Shown here: one piece after another, positions 27,948 through 36,976 of the stretch | Numbering within the stretch: the first letter of the stretch is position 1 | Layout: every line of letters begins with the position of its first letter | Translations under genes and position numbers: made by a program | Notes under the pieces: model-generated | Databases searched by the model: none | What the model was told of the DNA's origin: nothing | Seen by the model: the letters and a program-made list of their open reading frames with translations, nothing else | NCBI GenBank assembly: GCA_037318855.1 | Contig: CP134874.1 | Coordinates: 3,224,598-3,288,597 of the forward strand | Source of the DNA: Candidatus Sedimenticola sp. (ex Thyasira tokunagai) | Lineage (GTDB): Bacteria > Pseudomonadota > Gammaproteobacteria > Chromatiales > Chromatiaceae | Reading direction: 5' to 3' | Length of the DNA stretch: 64,000 bases

Positions 27948-28136
27948 GTCCGCTCCGATAGGTCAGATAGTGGCAAAAAAACGGGGTCGCCAAACGCGTG
28001 CGGTGAATGGTAAACGATTGTCCAGCGCCAACAAAGTGCGGATAGGACTTTTTCGTCAGGGCCATTCCCTTTATGATGGTGGGTTCAGGCCACAGCCAAC
28101 GGTTGTCGGCAATAACAGATTCTGGAGAAAAGAGAG

Positions 28137-28721
28137 ATGAAAGCACGATTTTTCCACCTGCTCTTCGCCCTGCTTATTGGGATAAGCCTTGCATCTGCTG
28201 TCCATGCAGAAGCTACCCGGGTGTTAATGAAGACAAACCAGGGCGATATCGAACTGGAACTCGATGGTGACAAAGCACCGGAAACTGTTAAGAATTTCCT
28301 TCGTTACGTCGATGAAGGTACCTATAACGGCACTATCTTCCACCGCGTAATCAACAGCTTCATGGTTCAGGGTGGAGGCTACACCTCGGAGATGAGGAAA
28401 AAGCCAACCCATGCACCCATCAAAAATGAGGCTGATAACGGTTTACGAAATCAAACCGGCACAATCGCCATGGCAAGGACCTCAGATCCCCATTCTGCGA
28501 CTGCCCAGTTCTTTATCAATCATGCGGACAACGATTTCCTCAACCACAGTAGCAAAACATTCAGGGGTTGGGGATATACCGTTTTCGGTCGGGTTATACA
28601 GGGTATGGAGGTGGTTAACCGTATTGCAGATGTCGACACCGTAACCCGCCACGGCATGAAAAACGTGCCAAAAAATGTGGTTACCATCGAAACCGTTTCA
28701 CGTATTACCAAGCAACAGTAA
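28137..28721 (+). CDS. Periplasmic cyclophilin-type peptidyl-prolyl isomerase
   Basis: This 194-residue PpiA-like protein has a signal peptide cleaved near residue 24 (SAVHA|EA). The cyclophilin core has [40 protein letters not shown] and [16 protein letters not shown]. It catalyses cis-trans isomerisation of Xaa-Pro bonds and assists folding in the periplasm. It is followed after 12 bases by the cytoplasmic paralogue ppiB and then lpxH in one operon. ATG 28137 follows an AGAGAG ribosome-binding site. Confidence 0.93.
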   Translation: MKARFFHLLFALLIGISLASAVHAEATRVLMKTNQGDIELELDGDKAPETVKNFLRYVDEGTYNGTIFHRVINSFMVQGGGYTSEMRKKPTHAPIKNEADNGLRNQTGTIAMARTSDPHSATAQFFINHADNDFLNHSSKTFRGWGYTVFGRVIQGMEVVNRIADVDTVTRHGMKNVPKNVVTIETVSRITKQQ

Positions 28722-28733
28722 GGAACCGTAACT

Positions 28734-29240
28734 ATGATTACGCTGAAAACCAACCAGGGCGATATCGTCATCGAACTTGACCACGCCAATGCCCCTAAAA
28801 CCAGTGAAAACTTTACCCAGTATGTCAGAGACGGCTTCTATGACGGTGTCATTTTTCACCGGGTCATCAGCAACTTTATGATACAGGGCGGTGGCTTTGA
28901 GCCCGGCATGTCGGAAAAGACGACCCGCGCTCCTATTGAAAATGAGGCGAAGAACGGCCTCAGTAATGTCATTGGCTCTCTCGCCATGGCTCGTACCATG
29001 GACCCCCACTCCGCCAGTGCCCAGTTTTTTATCAACGTTTCAGACAACAAGTTCCTCGACTACCCGGGACAGGATGGCTGGGGCTACTGTGTCTTCGGTA
29101 AGATTGTAGAGGGCATGGATGTAGTCAACAAGATGAAAGGTGTGGATACCACCACCCGCATGGGCCATCAGGATGTTCCTGTAGATGATCTGATCATCGA
29201 ACAGGCAATTATCGACGACGAAGCGGAAGCCGAAGCATAA
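28734..29240 (+). CDS. ppiB: Cytoplasmic cyclophilin-type peptidyl-prolyl isomerase
   Basis: This 168-residue cyclophilin has no signal peptide, consistent with PpiB. Catalytic-pocket motifs are [37 protein letters not shown] and [16 protein letters not shown]. The C-terminus is short and acidic/alanine-rich. ATG 28734 has AAGGAA upstream. It is the middle gene of a three-gene operon with the periplasmic paralogue and lpxH; the last gap is 12 bases. Confidence 0.95.
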   Translation: MITLKTNQGDIVIELDHANAPKTSENFTQYVRDGFYDGVIFHRVISNFMIQGGGFEPGMSEKTTRAPIENEAKNGLSNVIGSLAMARTMDPHSASAQFFINVSDNKFLDYPGQDGWGYCVFGKIVEGMDVVNKMKGVDTTTRMGHQDVPVDDLIIEQAIIDDEAEAEA

Positions 29241-29252
29241 ATTCCGCGTACC

Positions 29253-29981
29253 ATGGCAGATGCCCTCTTCATTTCCGACCTGCATCTGTCGCGGGAGCGA
29301 CCTGCTGTCACTGCCCTGTTCCTCCGCTTTTTGGAGGAGCAGAGCGGCAGCGCCGACAATCTCTATATCCTCGGTGACCTATTCGATGCCTGGATCGGTG
29401 ATGACGATAATACCCCTCCCTCATCCGACGTCAGAGAGGCACTGAAAGCCACCTCTTCCCGCGGCACAGCGGTTCATCTGATGCATGGCAACCGGGATTT
29501 CCTTATCGGTGATCGGTTTGCAGTGCAGGCAGGTTGTTCGTTGCTTCCCGACCCAACTCTGATTCACCTGCACCATGAACAGACACTGCTGATGCACGGC
29601 GACCTGCTCTGCAGCGATGACCTGGAATACCAACAAGCACGCAAATTTCTTCGTAGCAGCGACTTTATCAATGACTTTCTCTCGAAAACTATTGAGGAAC
29701 GCATTGTCCTGGCAGCCGAGTACAGAAAACGCAGCGGTGAGGTCATCTCATTGAAACCGGCGGATATCATGGATGTCAATCAGCAGAGTGTCCAGCAGGC
29801 CATGTCAGAGCACAGAGCCACTCTGCTGATACATGGCCATACCCACCGTCCCGGTCTCCACCATTTTGCTCTCGGAGGAGATGAGGTGAGACGTATTGTC
29901 CTCGGCGACTGGAGTAAGGAACATGGGCATTATCTACGGGCTGGAGTGGACGGCCTATCAAGTCACCTGATCACACCCTGA
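29253..29981 (+). CDS. lpxH: UDP-2,3-diacylglucosamine diphosphatase
   Basis: This 242-residue calcineurin-like phosphoesterase hydrolyses UDP-2,3-diacylglucosamine to lipid X and UMP in lipid A synthesis, at the inner face of the membrane. Metal motifs are in order: SDLHLSRERP (Asp9, His11), GDLFDAWIGDD, GNRDFLIG, MHGDLLCSDD and HGHTHRPG. These include the LpxH-specific WIGDD. It follows ppiB by 12 bases, as in many gammaproteobacteria. The ribosome-binding site is weak, so translation may depend on coupling. Confidence 0.95.
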   Translation: MADALFISDLHLSRERPAVTALFLRFLEEQSGSADNLYILGDLFDAWIGDDDNTPPSSDVREALKATSSRGTAVHLMHGNRDFLIGDRFAVQAGCSLLPDPTLIHLHHEQTLLMHGDLLCSDDLEYQQARKFLRSSDFINDFLSKTIEERIVLAAEYRKRSGEVISLKPADIMDVNQQSVQQAMSEHRATLLIHGHTHRPGLHHFALGGDEVRRIVLGDWSKEHGHYLRAGVDGLSSHLITP

Positions 29982-30010
29982 GCCGGCAGTTTCAGGCCTT
30001 GTCGCCAGCT

Positions 30011-30173
30011 AGGAACCTGTCCGAGAATAGAGGGCCTACTGCGGGAACGCTGAATTTGGTCAGATTCCCTCATTATTTTCGTTAAATATGCCCAATATTC
30101 GCCTCAAATAATGAAAAAATCTGGCTCAAATCAGCACTCCCTCGCTACGGCCCCTATTCTCGGACAGGCTCCT
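30011..30173. repeat. 163-bp MITE-like palindrome after lpxH
   Basis: Terminal arms of about 25 bp (30011-30036 and 30149-30173) share AGGA.CCTGTCCGAGAATAG. Inside, GCTGAATTTGGTCAGATT pairs with AATCTGGCTCAAATCAGC, and CATTATTT with AAATAATG, so nearly the whole element can fold as one hairpin. No gene lies in 29982-30317. An ACTATA/TATAGT inverted repeat near 30270-30285 lies in the AT-rich region before the next gene. Confidence 0.75.
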
Positions 30174-30317
30174 AGTGCGCCATGACAAAAACAGAGTCTT
30201 TCTCTATCATCCTGCTGCTGTCAGCTCTTACTCTTCGCCGCTGTAGTAAGATTAAGTTGACGATATATCACTATATTAGTATAGTCTAATGTTTTAATTC
30301 TTAGATTATTTAGTTTT

Positions 30318-31307
30318 ATGAAAACACCGGCTACCATCTCGATCGTTACCGCACTCCTTCTGGCGGTACTCAGTCTCGCCTCATCCGCCTATCAGCCCGG
30401 TGGTTTTCAGCGCGCCGGCTATGCTCCTGCAGCCGGCATGTTTCGTCAGAATGCCCTGCCCTATGGCTACTACCCAGTGCCCACCCCACGCTACTTGCAG
30501 CCCTATGACTCCTTTGGCCGGCAGCCGACTGAAAATGAAAAAACTGCCCCTGCGCCACGCCGACCGGTGGCAAAATCAGCTACAGTTGAGAAGCCACTAA
30601 CCTCACAAACAAACAGTGGGGCTGAAAAAACCAATGTTGTAAAAAAAGCGAAACCCAGTACGGTAAAGAGCAGTTTTATCGAAACCCTGGTTCCGTTGAT
30701 AAATGAGGAGAATGGGCGCCTTAGGCTACTCAGGAAGAGTGTTCTACACAAAACTGAGCAGCTCAACCAGGGGAAAAAACTCTCCACCGAAGAGAGCCAA
30801 CAGCTCAGCACCCTTGCAGTTGAATATCGTATCAAGGGGGATCCCATAAATGAGCGGAGTGCCCGTGACGCCCTGATAGAGAAAATCGATATTATCCCAC
30901 TGGCCCTTACCCTGGCTCAGGCAGCCAATGAGAGCGCCTGGGGAAAATCACGCTTTGCCCGTGAAGGTAACAACCTGTTTGGCATCTGGACATTTGATCG
31001 TAGCAAGGGAATTATTCCCAAAGGCAGGGAGCAGGGAAAAAAGCATCTGGTTCGTAAGTTTGACACTTTAGGCGAGTCGGTGCGCTACTACATGTACAGC
31101 CTTAACAGCCACCCCGCCTACCAAGCACTGCGAAAAATTCGCAGTCAACAGCGAGCCTCTGCAGCAGCCCTGGACAGCAGAGCCCTCGCTAATGGTCTGG
31201 AAAAATACTCCGCCAAAGGCAAAGAGTATGTCCGCCTGATTCAGCAGATTATCGAGCAGAACAAGAACTATCTCGCCTCTCTGGAACGTGGACAACGACA
31301 GGCCTGA
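30318..31307 (+). CDS. Bax-like exported glucosaminidase
   Basis: This 329-residue protein has an N-terminal signal peptide (about 1-23, ending SLASSA). A Pro/Gln/Tyr-rich and Lys-rich linker follows (24-115). The catalytic domain (about 120-320) has the LAQAANESAWGKSRFAREGNNLFGIW signature in two blocks, with the probable catalytic Glu near residue 205. This is the Bax/FlgJ-type endo-beta-N-acetylglucosaminidase family, expected to trim peptidoglycan glycan strands in the periplasm. It is a single-gene unit with an AT-rich upstream region. Confidence 0.88.
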   Translation: MKTPATISIVTALLLAVLSLASSAYQPGGFQRAGYAPAAGMFRQNALPYGYYPVPTPRYLQPYDSFGRQPTENEKTAPAPRRPVAKSATVEKPLTSQTNSGAEKTNVVKKAKPSTVKSSFIETLVPLINEENGRLRLLRKSVLHKTEQLNQGKKLSTEESQQLSTLAVEYRIKGDPINERSARDALIEKIDIIPLALTLAQAANESAWGKSRFAREGNNLFGIWTFDRSKGIIPKGREQGKKHLVRKFDTLGESVRYYMYSLNSHPAYQALRKIRSQQRASAAALDSRALANGLEKYSAKGKEYVRLIQQIIEQNKNYLASLERGQRQA

Positions 31308-31350
31308 TCCACCAAACCACATAAGTGGATTCTGCTGCTACCATTAGGGT

Positions 31351-31608
31351 ATGAATCACAAACAGAAACACACGCTTCAAGCCCTCTTCAAGGAGCCGGT
31401 CAGCGGCAACCTGCACTGGCGGGATATCGAATCGTTATTGAGATCTCTTGGGGTAGAGCTTCAATCCGGCCATGGAGCGCGCATTGGGCTGCTGTTTAAT
31501 GGTGTCGAAGGCTCCTTTCACCGCCCTCACCATAGCGGAGTATCAAGTAAGCAGGAGATCAGGCATCTGCGGCAGTTCCTCATTAGCGCAGGTATCGAAT
31601 CACCGTAA
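31351..31608 (+). CDS. HicA-like small protein without HicB partner
   Basis: This 85-residue protein resembles the HicA/YcfA double-stranded RNA-binding-like fold: DIESLLRSLGVELQSGHGARIGLLFNG followed by SFHRPHHSG, where the His is at the position of the HicA catalytic His. HicA toxins are mRNA interferases neutralised by HicB, but no HicB-like gene is adjacent; the neighbours are bax and a signalling protein. AGGG precedes ATG 31351. It may be a solitary housekeeping homologue rather than an active toxin. Confidence 0.65.
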   Translation: MNHKQKHTLQALFKEPVSGNLHWRDIESLLRSLGVELQSGHGARIGLLFNGVEGSFHRPHHSGVSSKQEIRHLRQFLISAGIESP

Positions 31609-31667
31609 CAGGTTCTTCGACCCGAATCCGCGTTCACACTACCCTTGATTACTCAACCAATGCCCAC

Positions 31668-34130
31668 TTACATCGACTTCAGTGCATTTTGTATGCGACA
31701 GTAATCGATAAATCTCTCGCCAGGTTCAGGATGCAGATAGTAAAAACCCTGGCCATAGGCACAACCCAGCTCCAATAGAATATGCTGCTGATCCTGGGTT
31801 TCAACTCCTTCTGCCAGAGTATCCATATTAAGGCTCTGTGACAGATCGACAATCGCCCGTAGCAGTGCCTCATTCTGCCCCCCACTGTAAAGCTCCGCAG
31901 TAAAAGATTTATCAATTTTCAGTGTATCTACAGGGAAATCCTTGAGGTAGCTCAACGCCGAATAGCCGGTGCCGAAGTCATCAATGGCGATGCGTACACC
32001 CAATTTGCGCAACTCCCAGGCAGATTTAACAAATTCACTCTCTGACTCCAGAAGCGCAGATTCAGTCACCTCCAATTCAAGACACTCAGGGGGTATGCCA
32101 CTGACTTCCAGTGCGCTATAGACACTCTCGAGAAAGTGGGGATCTCTGGTCTGAAATGGCGAGACATTAACAGACATACGACCCTCAAAAATGCCTGCAT
32201 TTCGCCAGACTACCGCCTGCATGCACGCCTCCATCAATATTCGCGTACCCATCTCGTTGATGATGCCGATCTGTTCGGCAGCAGGAATGAAGTGAATGGG
32301 CATCACCAGCCCCTTGGTAGGATGCTGCCACCGTACCAGCGCCTCACAGCCAAATACTCTGCCACTACTCAACTCAACTTGCGGTTGATAATAGAGTTCG
32401 AACTGCCAGGTTGAAACGGCGGTTCGCAGCTCATTTTCCAGGTAGAAACGTTCCTTGGCCGCCCGCGTCATCTCACTGGAGAAAGAGACAAACAGATTTT
32501 TTCCCGAGGCCTTGGCAGAGTACATTGCGGTGTCAGCGTTGCGCAGAATGTCGCCCACATCAACACCATCGTCGGGATAGAGACTGCCGCCGATACTGCC
32601 TGTAACCGTTACTTGACTATCACCCAAAATAAACGGCGTATCCAAACATTGAATCAATTTATCAGCCACCGCAGTGGCGGCAGACAACTTGTTGTCCGTC
32701 TCAGCAATGACAATAAATTCATCCCCGCCCAAGCGACCGACAATATCATTTGTACGCATTGCTGAGGAGAATCGTGCAGCCGCCTGGATCAGCAGTAGAT
32801 CACCTGCATCATGGCCCATCGAGTCATTGATCAACTTGAAGCCATCGAGATCGATAAAGTAGACCGCCAGATTTCTCTTGTACTGCTCGGCGGTCACGAT
32901 CATCGATTTCAGTGTATTTATGATCGAGAAGCGGTTGGGCAGGCCCGTCAGGGTATCCCGAGTTGCCAAAGACTCTAGCTTCTCCAGGTTCTCCTTCTCC
33001 GCTGTGACGTCTGCTATCACCGCCACATAGTTCACCTTGTCGTTCCCCTTACCACGAACATGGGTGACGGTCAGGCGGGCCGGGAAATCCGCACCCTGTT
33101 TTTTTCCAAGCGATACTTCCCCTGACCAGAAATTTGACTCCAAGAGTGTCTCATAAACCTTTTTATAGAAATCGTTACTATGTTTTGCAGATGCCATAAC
33201 CAGCACCGACCGTCCCTCCAACTCATCTAAGGAGAAACCGGTAATTTTCGAAAACGCCTCGTTGACCAGAAGAATGTTACCGTCGGAATCACTGATTACC
33301 ACCCCTTCGTCGGTACTTGAAAAGACTGCAGACGCAAGGCGAAGCTGCTGCTCCGCCTGCTTACTCTCAGTAATATCCAGACAGCTGCCGATCACTTTCA
33401 GTACTTTACCGTCCGGGGCTCTGATCACCCGAGCCTTGTCCCGAAAGAAACGGGGGTGGGACTGTTCATCCTCGATTACATACTCCAGATCGATGCTGTC
33501 CTGCTCCTGCTCCTTGCAGCCGATGGCAGCACGAAACTGCAGCAGATCCTTCTCGTCGATACCCCGTAACCAGTCATCCAGAGTGAGTTGGCTCTTATCC
33601 TGGGGCACCCTGCTTTGAGAGCGATGGTCCTCTGCGTAATAGTGCAGGCTGTCCCGGTCGGCATCCCACTCATAGATCAGGTCGCTGGTCACCTCTGCGG
33701 CAATACGAAAACGCTCCTCACTACTCCTCAGTGCTTTCTCTGCAAGGGCATTGTTCAGGTGGATCATGACCCGGCTGATAGCAACATCGAGGATAACCGG
33801 CTTTTTGATGTAATCCACCGCCCCGCTATCCAGACCACGCAATTCGTCCTCAGTCTGATCCTTACTGGTGATAAAGATCACCGGAATATGACCCAGAGCT
33901 TCGTCCTGTTTTAGCTCCCCGCACACCTGATAGCCGTCTCGCCCCGGCATAACAATATCAAGCAGTATCAGGTCAGGATGGGGATAAGTATTGGCAACCT
34001 TGAGGGCCTTCTCACCAGATGTGGCCACCTTGACCATGCATTCATCACGCAGCGACTCAGCCAATACGGCAATGTTACTAGGTTCATCGTCGACAATAAG
34101 GACTATTGGCTTGCTGCTGCTCTGAGACAT
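31668..34130 (-). CDS. Response regulator with PAS, GGDEF and EAL domains
   Basis: This is an 820-residue cyclic-di-GMP signalling protein. The N-terminal receiver has the DDE acidic pocket at residues 14-16 and the phospho-acceptor Asp in ILLDIVMPGRDG near 58. Two PAS-type sensor regions follow (about 140-265 and 265-385). The GGDEF domain has an intact RLGGDEF near 462-467, and the EAL domain begins FGCEALVRW near 593 and keeps later motifs (NVSPFQ, DDFGTGYSAL). Both synthesis and hydrolysis motifs look intact, so net activity cannot be predicted. A REC-HPt protein is encoded 49 bases upstream on the same strand, so the two may form a phosphorelay. Confidence 0.95.
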   Translation of the reverse strand: MSQSSSKPIVLIVDDEPSNIAVLAESLRDECMVKVATSGEKALKVANTYPHPDLILLDIVMPGRDGYQVCGELKQDEALGHIPVIFITSKDQTEDELRGLDSGAVDYIKKPVILDVAISRVMIHLNNALAEKALRSSEERFRIAAEVTSDLIYEWDADRDSLHYYAEDHRSQSRVPQDKSQLTLDDWLRGIDEKDLLQFRAAIGCKEQEQDSIDLEYVIEDEQSHPRFFRDKARVIRAPDGKVLKVIGSCLDITESKQAEQQLRLASAVFSSTDEGVVISDSDGNILLVNEAFSKITGFSLDELEGRSVLVMASAKHSNDFYKKVYETLLESNFWSGEVSLGKKQGADFPARLTVTHVRGKGNDKVNYVAVIADVTAEKENLEKLESLATRDTLTGLPNRFSIINTLKSMIVTAEQYKRNLAVYFIDLDGFKLINDSMGHDAGDLLLIQAAARFSSAMRTNDIVGRLGGDEFIVIAETDNKLSAATAVADKLIQCLDTPFILGDSQVTVTGSIGGSLYPDDGVDVGDILRNADTAMYSAKASGKNLFVSFSSEMTRAAKERFYLENELRTAVSTWQFELYYQPQVELSSGRVFGCEALVRWQHPTKGLVMPIHFIPAAEQIGIINEMGTRILMEACMQAVVWRNAGIFEGRMSVNVSPFQTRDPHFLESVYSALEVSGIPPECLELEVTESALLESESEFVKSAWELRKLGVRIAIDDFGTGYSALSYLKDFPVDTLKIDKSFTAELYSGGQNEALLRAIVDLSQSLNMDTLAEGVETQDQQHILLELGCAYGQGFYYLHPEPGERFIDYCRIQNALKSM

Positions 34131-34179
34131 AATGAGAAGCCTCTCTGTTGAGTTTTGTACCTAAATTGGTTGATAGATA

Positions 34180-35289
34180 TCAGTCGGTATTAATCCTATC
34201 CAGTTCTACCGCAATTTGGTCCATCAGATCAATCAGTGAATCATAATCAATATCGGCTGCGGACTGTCGTAGCTGATCTAATAGCTCTGATTCAATCAGG
34301 CTACGACATGGCTCTACTATCGCTGCCACAGCCTCATTACTGATATATTCACAATTCACCGCCATCTTTCGCAACTGACTGACTCTATGAGTAATCTCTT
34401 CCATTGTCACCGTCGACGAGTCGGCATCCACCACCCCATCAGCCTCCGGGACGACACCATTTCTGATCAAAGTCCCCGTTGCCTCAACAGCCTCATCATA
34501 CTCTGCCTGTAGGCGAATCAGATCATCCGCCTTCCGCTCACCTTTCAACTCGGCCTCAAATGCTACAGCTGCTCGATAGAGGAGAGAGGCGCCCAGGTTT
34601 CCAGAGACACCTTTGATGGTATGCAACAGATCTGAAGCATCAGCAAACTGTGAGGTCGCCACTAGCTTGGCGACACGAGCGGAAGAGTCTCCATGCCGCA
34701 TATCCAGCCGCTGGAGCAATGTGGCATAGAGCTGCCTGTTTCCGGCGAGTTGATGCAAACCACGCCGCAGGTCGATGATACCCTCGGCATCAGCGTCGGT
34801 GGGTAGACAGGAAGAGCCTCCTTTGCCGGCTTGTGAGGCCGATAGCATGTGTAATGGTTGATAATCACCCGGAGGAATTCTCCGGTTTAGCACGTCAACC
34901 AGACTTTGACGCTGCAGTGGCTTGGTAATACACTCATCCGCACCCGCGGCAATACAGCGATCAAAATCCTCGGCATAAGAGGCGGCCGTCATGGCAATGA
35001 TGGGGATTTCAGAAAAACCTTCAAGCTGCCGAATCCGTCGCGTTGCCTCTGGCCCATCCATCACCGGCATATGCAGATCCATAAGCACAATCACAATCCC
35101 TTCACTCTTAACCGCCTCCACTGCAGCGATCCCATTATCAGCAATAGTGATCCTGAGGCCAATACTCTCCAGCGTCTCTCGGGATACTGCCCGATTGATC
35201 TCGTCACCCTCGACCAACAACAGAGGAGCGCCACGCAGAGACGGTAGTAACCGAAGACTCTGCTCAGAAGACTCATCCGAAACACACAA
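34180..35289 (-). CDS. Receiver-HPt protein, probable C-terminal remnant of a hybrid kinase
   Basis: This 369-residue product has a receiver domain (about 20-140) with phospho-acceptor Asp71 (VLMDLHMP), a conserved Thr (AMTAAS) and Lys (ITKPL). An HPt domain follows with LLHTIKGVSGNLG and phospho-His near 223. No histidine kinase, HATPase or sensor domain is present. The N-terminus (LLPSLRGAPLLLVEG) matches the linker that precedes receivers in hybrid kinases. The acidic pocket reads EGDE where EDNE is usual. The start is an unconvincing TTG two codons after an in-frame stop. Insertion sequences begin about 150 bases upstream. It may still act as a phosphorelay shuttle for the downstream gene. 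Confidence 0.8.
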   Translation of the reverse strand: MCVSDESSEQSLRLLPSLRGAPLLLVEGDEINRAVSRETLESIGLRITIADNGIAAVEAVKSEGIVIVLMDLHMPVMDGPEATRRIRQLEGFSEIPIIAMTAASYAEDFDRCIAAGADECITKPLQRQSLVDVLNRRIPPGDYQPLHMLSASQAGKGGSSCLPTDADAEGIIDLRRGLHQLAGNRQLYATLLQRLDMRHGDSSARVAKLVATSQFADASDLLHTIKGVSGNLGASLLYRAAVAFEAELKGERKADDLIRLQAEYDEAVEATGTLIRNGVVPEADGVVDADSSTVTMEEITHRVSQLRKMAVNCEYISNEAVAAIVEPCRSLIESELLDQLRQSAADIDYDSLIDLMDQIAVELDRINTD

Positions 35290-35361
35290 TACTCATTACC
35301 TCCAGAGCAGAAGCCACCCATCCATTGATTCTCGGCATTAGCATAATAGTAACTCATTTAG

Positions 35362-35441
35362 CCCGCATGTTTCACCCAGCATTCGATTCGATGCTTTTTA
35401 ACCCGCATGTTTCACCCAGCATTCGATTCGATGCTTTTTAA
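35362..35441. repeat. 40-bp perfect tandem duplication
   Basis: Units 35362-35401 and 35402-35441 are identical, each beginning CCCGCATGTTTCACC and ending TTTTTAA. The second runs straight into the left end of the first IS1380-family copy (TTAA then CCCATAC). The inner AGCATTCGATTCGATGCT is nearly palindromic. Confidence 0.85.
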
Positions 35442-35570
35442 CCCATACTAAGCAAGTCAGAAGCAAGATAGGAATGTATATCTTATCGAAGGTGGTTTTC
35501 TGACAATCAAAGCACACCTCCCCCTTACCCCCATTGTTTATCATCGTGCCGGGGCGGCACTCCTTGAGAA

Positions 35571-36884
35571 CTATCCGGGTCGCAGACGAGCAACCACCAA
35601 GGCGAAGAGATCCTGATAAGGGTAAGCGCTGGAGAGCAGGAAGCGGATACGGCGCGTATTGCGCAGCATAACTGCACCGATCTTTAACAACTTGATCCGA
35701 AGCGTGCCTACTTGGCCTCTCGCCAGTTCTGTGCCCTTGAGCGCCAACCGGCGGATACTCTCCATCAGCACATAAGCCAGGCTGGAGAGGAGTAACCGGA
35801 ACTGATTCGCCCACCAATAGTGGGCACTGGTACGATCTGCAAAGAGCCCCATCTGCTGCTCTTTAATCCGGTTCTCCATCTCGCCACGGGCACAGTAGAG
35901 ATCATCGTAGAGTGCCTGCTTGTCACCTTCCAGATTGGTGACGATGAAACGTGGATTGCGCCCCTTGTCTGTGACCTCCAGCTTAGCAATGACCTGGCGA
36001 GTATGTTTCCAACTCTTGGCGGCATAGTGCAACCGGAAGAACTCCCGCTGTTTCTCGCCAGTCAGTTCGACAAGTTGTTCAACAATCTGCATACCCGGTT
36101 CAATCATCTGCTCCAGCCGCTTATTGCGGGCAATACCAATGATGTACTTCACACCACGGCGTTCACACCAGTCCAGCATTCTATGGCGACAGAACCCGGA
36201 GTCTCCTCGGAAGATGATCTGAACATCGGGCCATTCCTGGCGCAGCCGTTTCGTCAGTAACGCCAGAATCGCCCATGTATGTTTCGCCCCGTCAACATTG
36301 CTGGGCCTCAGGTAGCTGATGAGCAATTGATCACCACAAAAGACATAGAGGGGAAGAAAACAGTAGTGGTCATAATAGCCATGGAAAAAGCGTCCCTCCT
36401 GCATACCATGAACTTGATCATCGGTGGCATCAAAGTCCAGGATCAACTCATCGGGAGGAGAGTCAAAAGAAGCGATGAATTGGTCGATCAACACCCTATG
36501 GATATCGACTGCCGCCTTTCTTCCAGTACGGCCCTCAAGCCGACAGAGGGTAGACTGACTACCCAATTTCTGTTCCCGGTCGACAGCCGTCTGCAAAGCA
36601 GGATCATTACGCAGGGTTTTGTGATCGTTGAGGTCTTCATAGCCCAAGCCTAGACCGTAAACACGTTGTCGTAGCAGGCTCAGTTGGGAGTGAGTGATGT
36701 AATCAGGATTTCGCGGATCTGGAATGACGGCATCAACCGCTTTCATTAAACCGAGTCGCCTGTCGATCTGTCTCAGTAGAAGCACACCCCCATCTGAAGT
36801 AATGTCGCCGCCGCTAAATTCGGCCTGTACCTTGCGGCGTTTAAGGACTGGAAATTCCAGAACAGTTTGGTTACAGTTTGTCAC
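35571..36884 (-). CDS. IS1380-family transposase
   Basis: This 437-residue DDE transposase matches the IS1380 family: SGGDITSDGGVLLLRQID at the N-terminus, DFDATDDQVHG with the first Asp, GYYDHYCFLPLYVFCG, then FRGDSGFCR with the second Asp and the YCARGEMENRIKEQQ segment holding the catalytic Glu. It cuts and joins the element ends. An 11-bp inverted repeat just upstream (36887-36897 and 36939-36949) could bind the transposase or control expression. The neighbouring copy is nearly identical, so the duplication is recent. Confidence 0.95.
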   Translation of the reverse strand: MTNCNQTVLEFPVLKRRKVQAEFSGGDITSDGGVLLLRQIDRRLGLMKAVDAVIPDPRNPDYITHSQLSLLRQRVYGLGLGYEDLNDHKTLRNDPALQTAVDREQKLGSQSTLCRLEGRTGRKAAVDIHRVLIDQFIASFDSPPDELILDFDATDDQVHGMQEGRFFHGYYDHYCFLPLYVFCGDQLLISYLRPSNVDGAKHTWAILALLTKRLRQEWPDVQIIFRGDSGFCRHRMLDWCERRGVKYIIGIARNKRLEQMIEPGMQIVEQLVELTGEKQREFFRLHYAAKSWKHTRQVIAKLEVTDKGRNPRFIVTNLEGDKQALYDDLYCARGEMENRIKEQQMGLFADRTSAHYWWANQFRLLLSSLAYVLMESIRRLALKGTELARGQVGTLRIKLLKIGAVMLRNTRRIRFLLSSAYPYQDLFALVVARLRPG

Positions 36885-36886
36885 AG

Positions 36887-36949
36887 GCAGAATCCTTTTC
36901 GATTACAGTGTAAGTAACTGAATTATATCGAATATACGAGGATTCTGCC
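36887..36949. promoter_or_regulatory. Inverted repeat upstream of IS1380 transposase
   Basis: GGCAGAATCCT (36887-36897) and AGGATTCTGCC (36939-36949) flank the region between the transposase start and the element end. The same pair is in copy 2 (about 38421-38483). It may be a transposase or repressor binding site. Confidence 0.5.
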
Positions 36950-36976
36950 TTTTATTTTGTGAAATATTGGGGTTAA

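Larger units (their letters stand above)
35442..36972 (-). mobile_element. IS1380-family insertion sequence, copy 1 (intact)
   Basis: The element has a 1535-bp period with the next copy. Its left end begins CCCATACTAAGC and its right end is the complement of CCCCAATATTTC, giving short imperfect inverted ends. It is bounded by TTAA on both sides; the right TTAA (36973-36976) is shared with copy 2. It contains one full-length transposase gene. Confidence 0.88.

Noticed and set aside
31351..31608. Complete HicAB toxin-antitoxin system
   Set aside because: Only a HicA-like protein is present; neighbouring sequence encodes no HicB-like antitoxin.
35398..35817. Frame of 139 codons overlapping the 3' end of the IS1380 transposase (repeated at 36903-37352)
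   Set aside because: It is an out-of-frame reading of the transposase end and element terminus, duplicated simply because the IS is duplicated.
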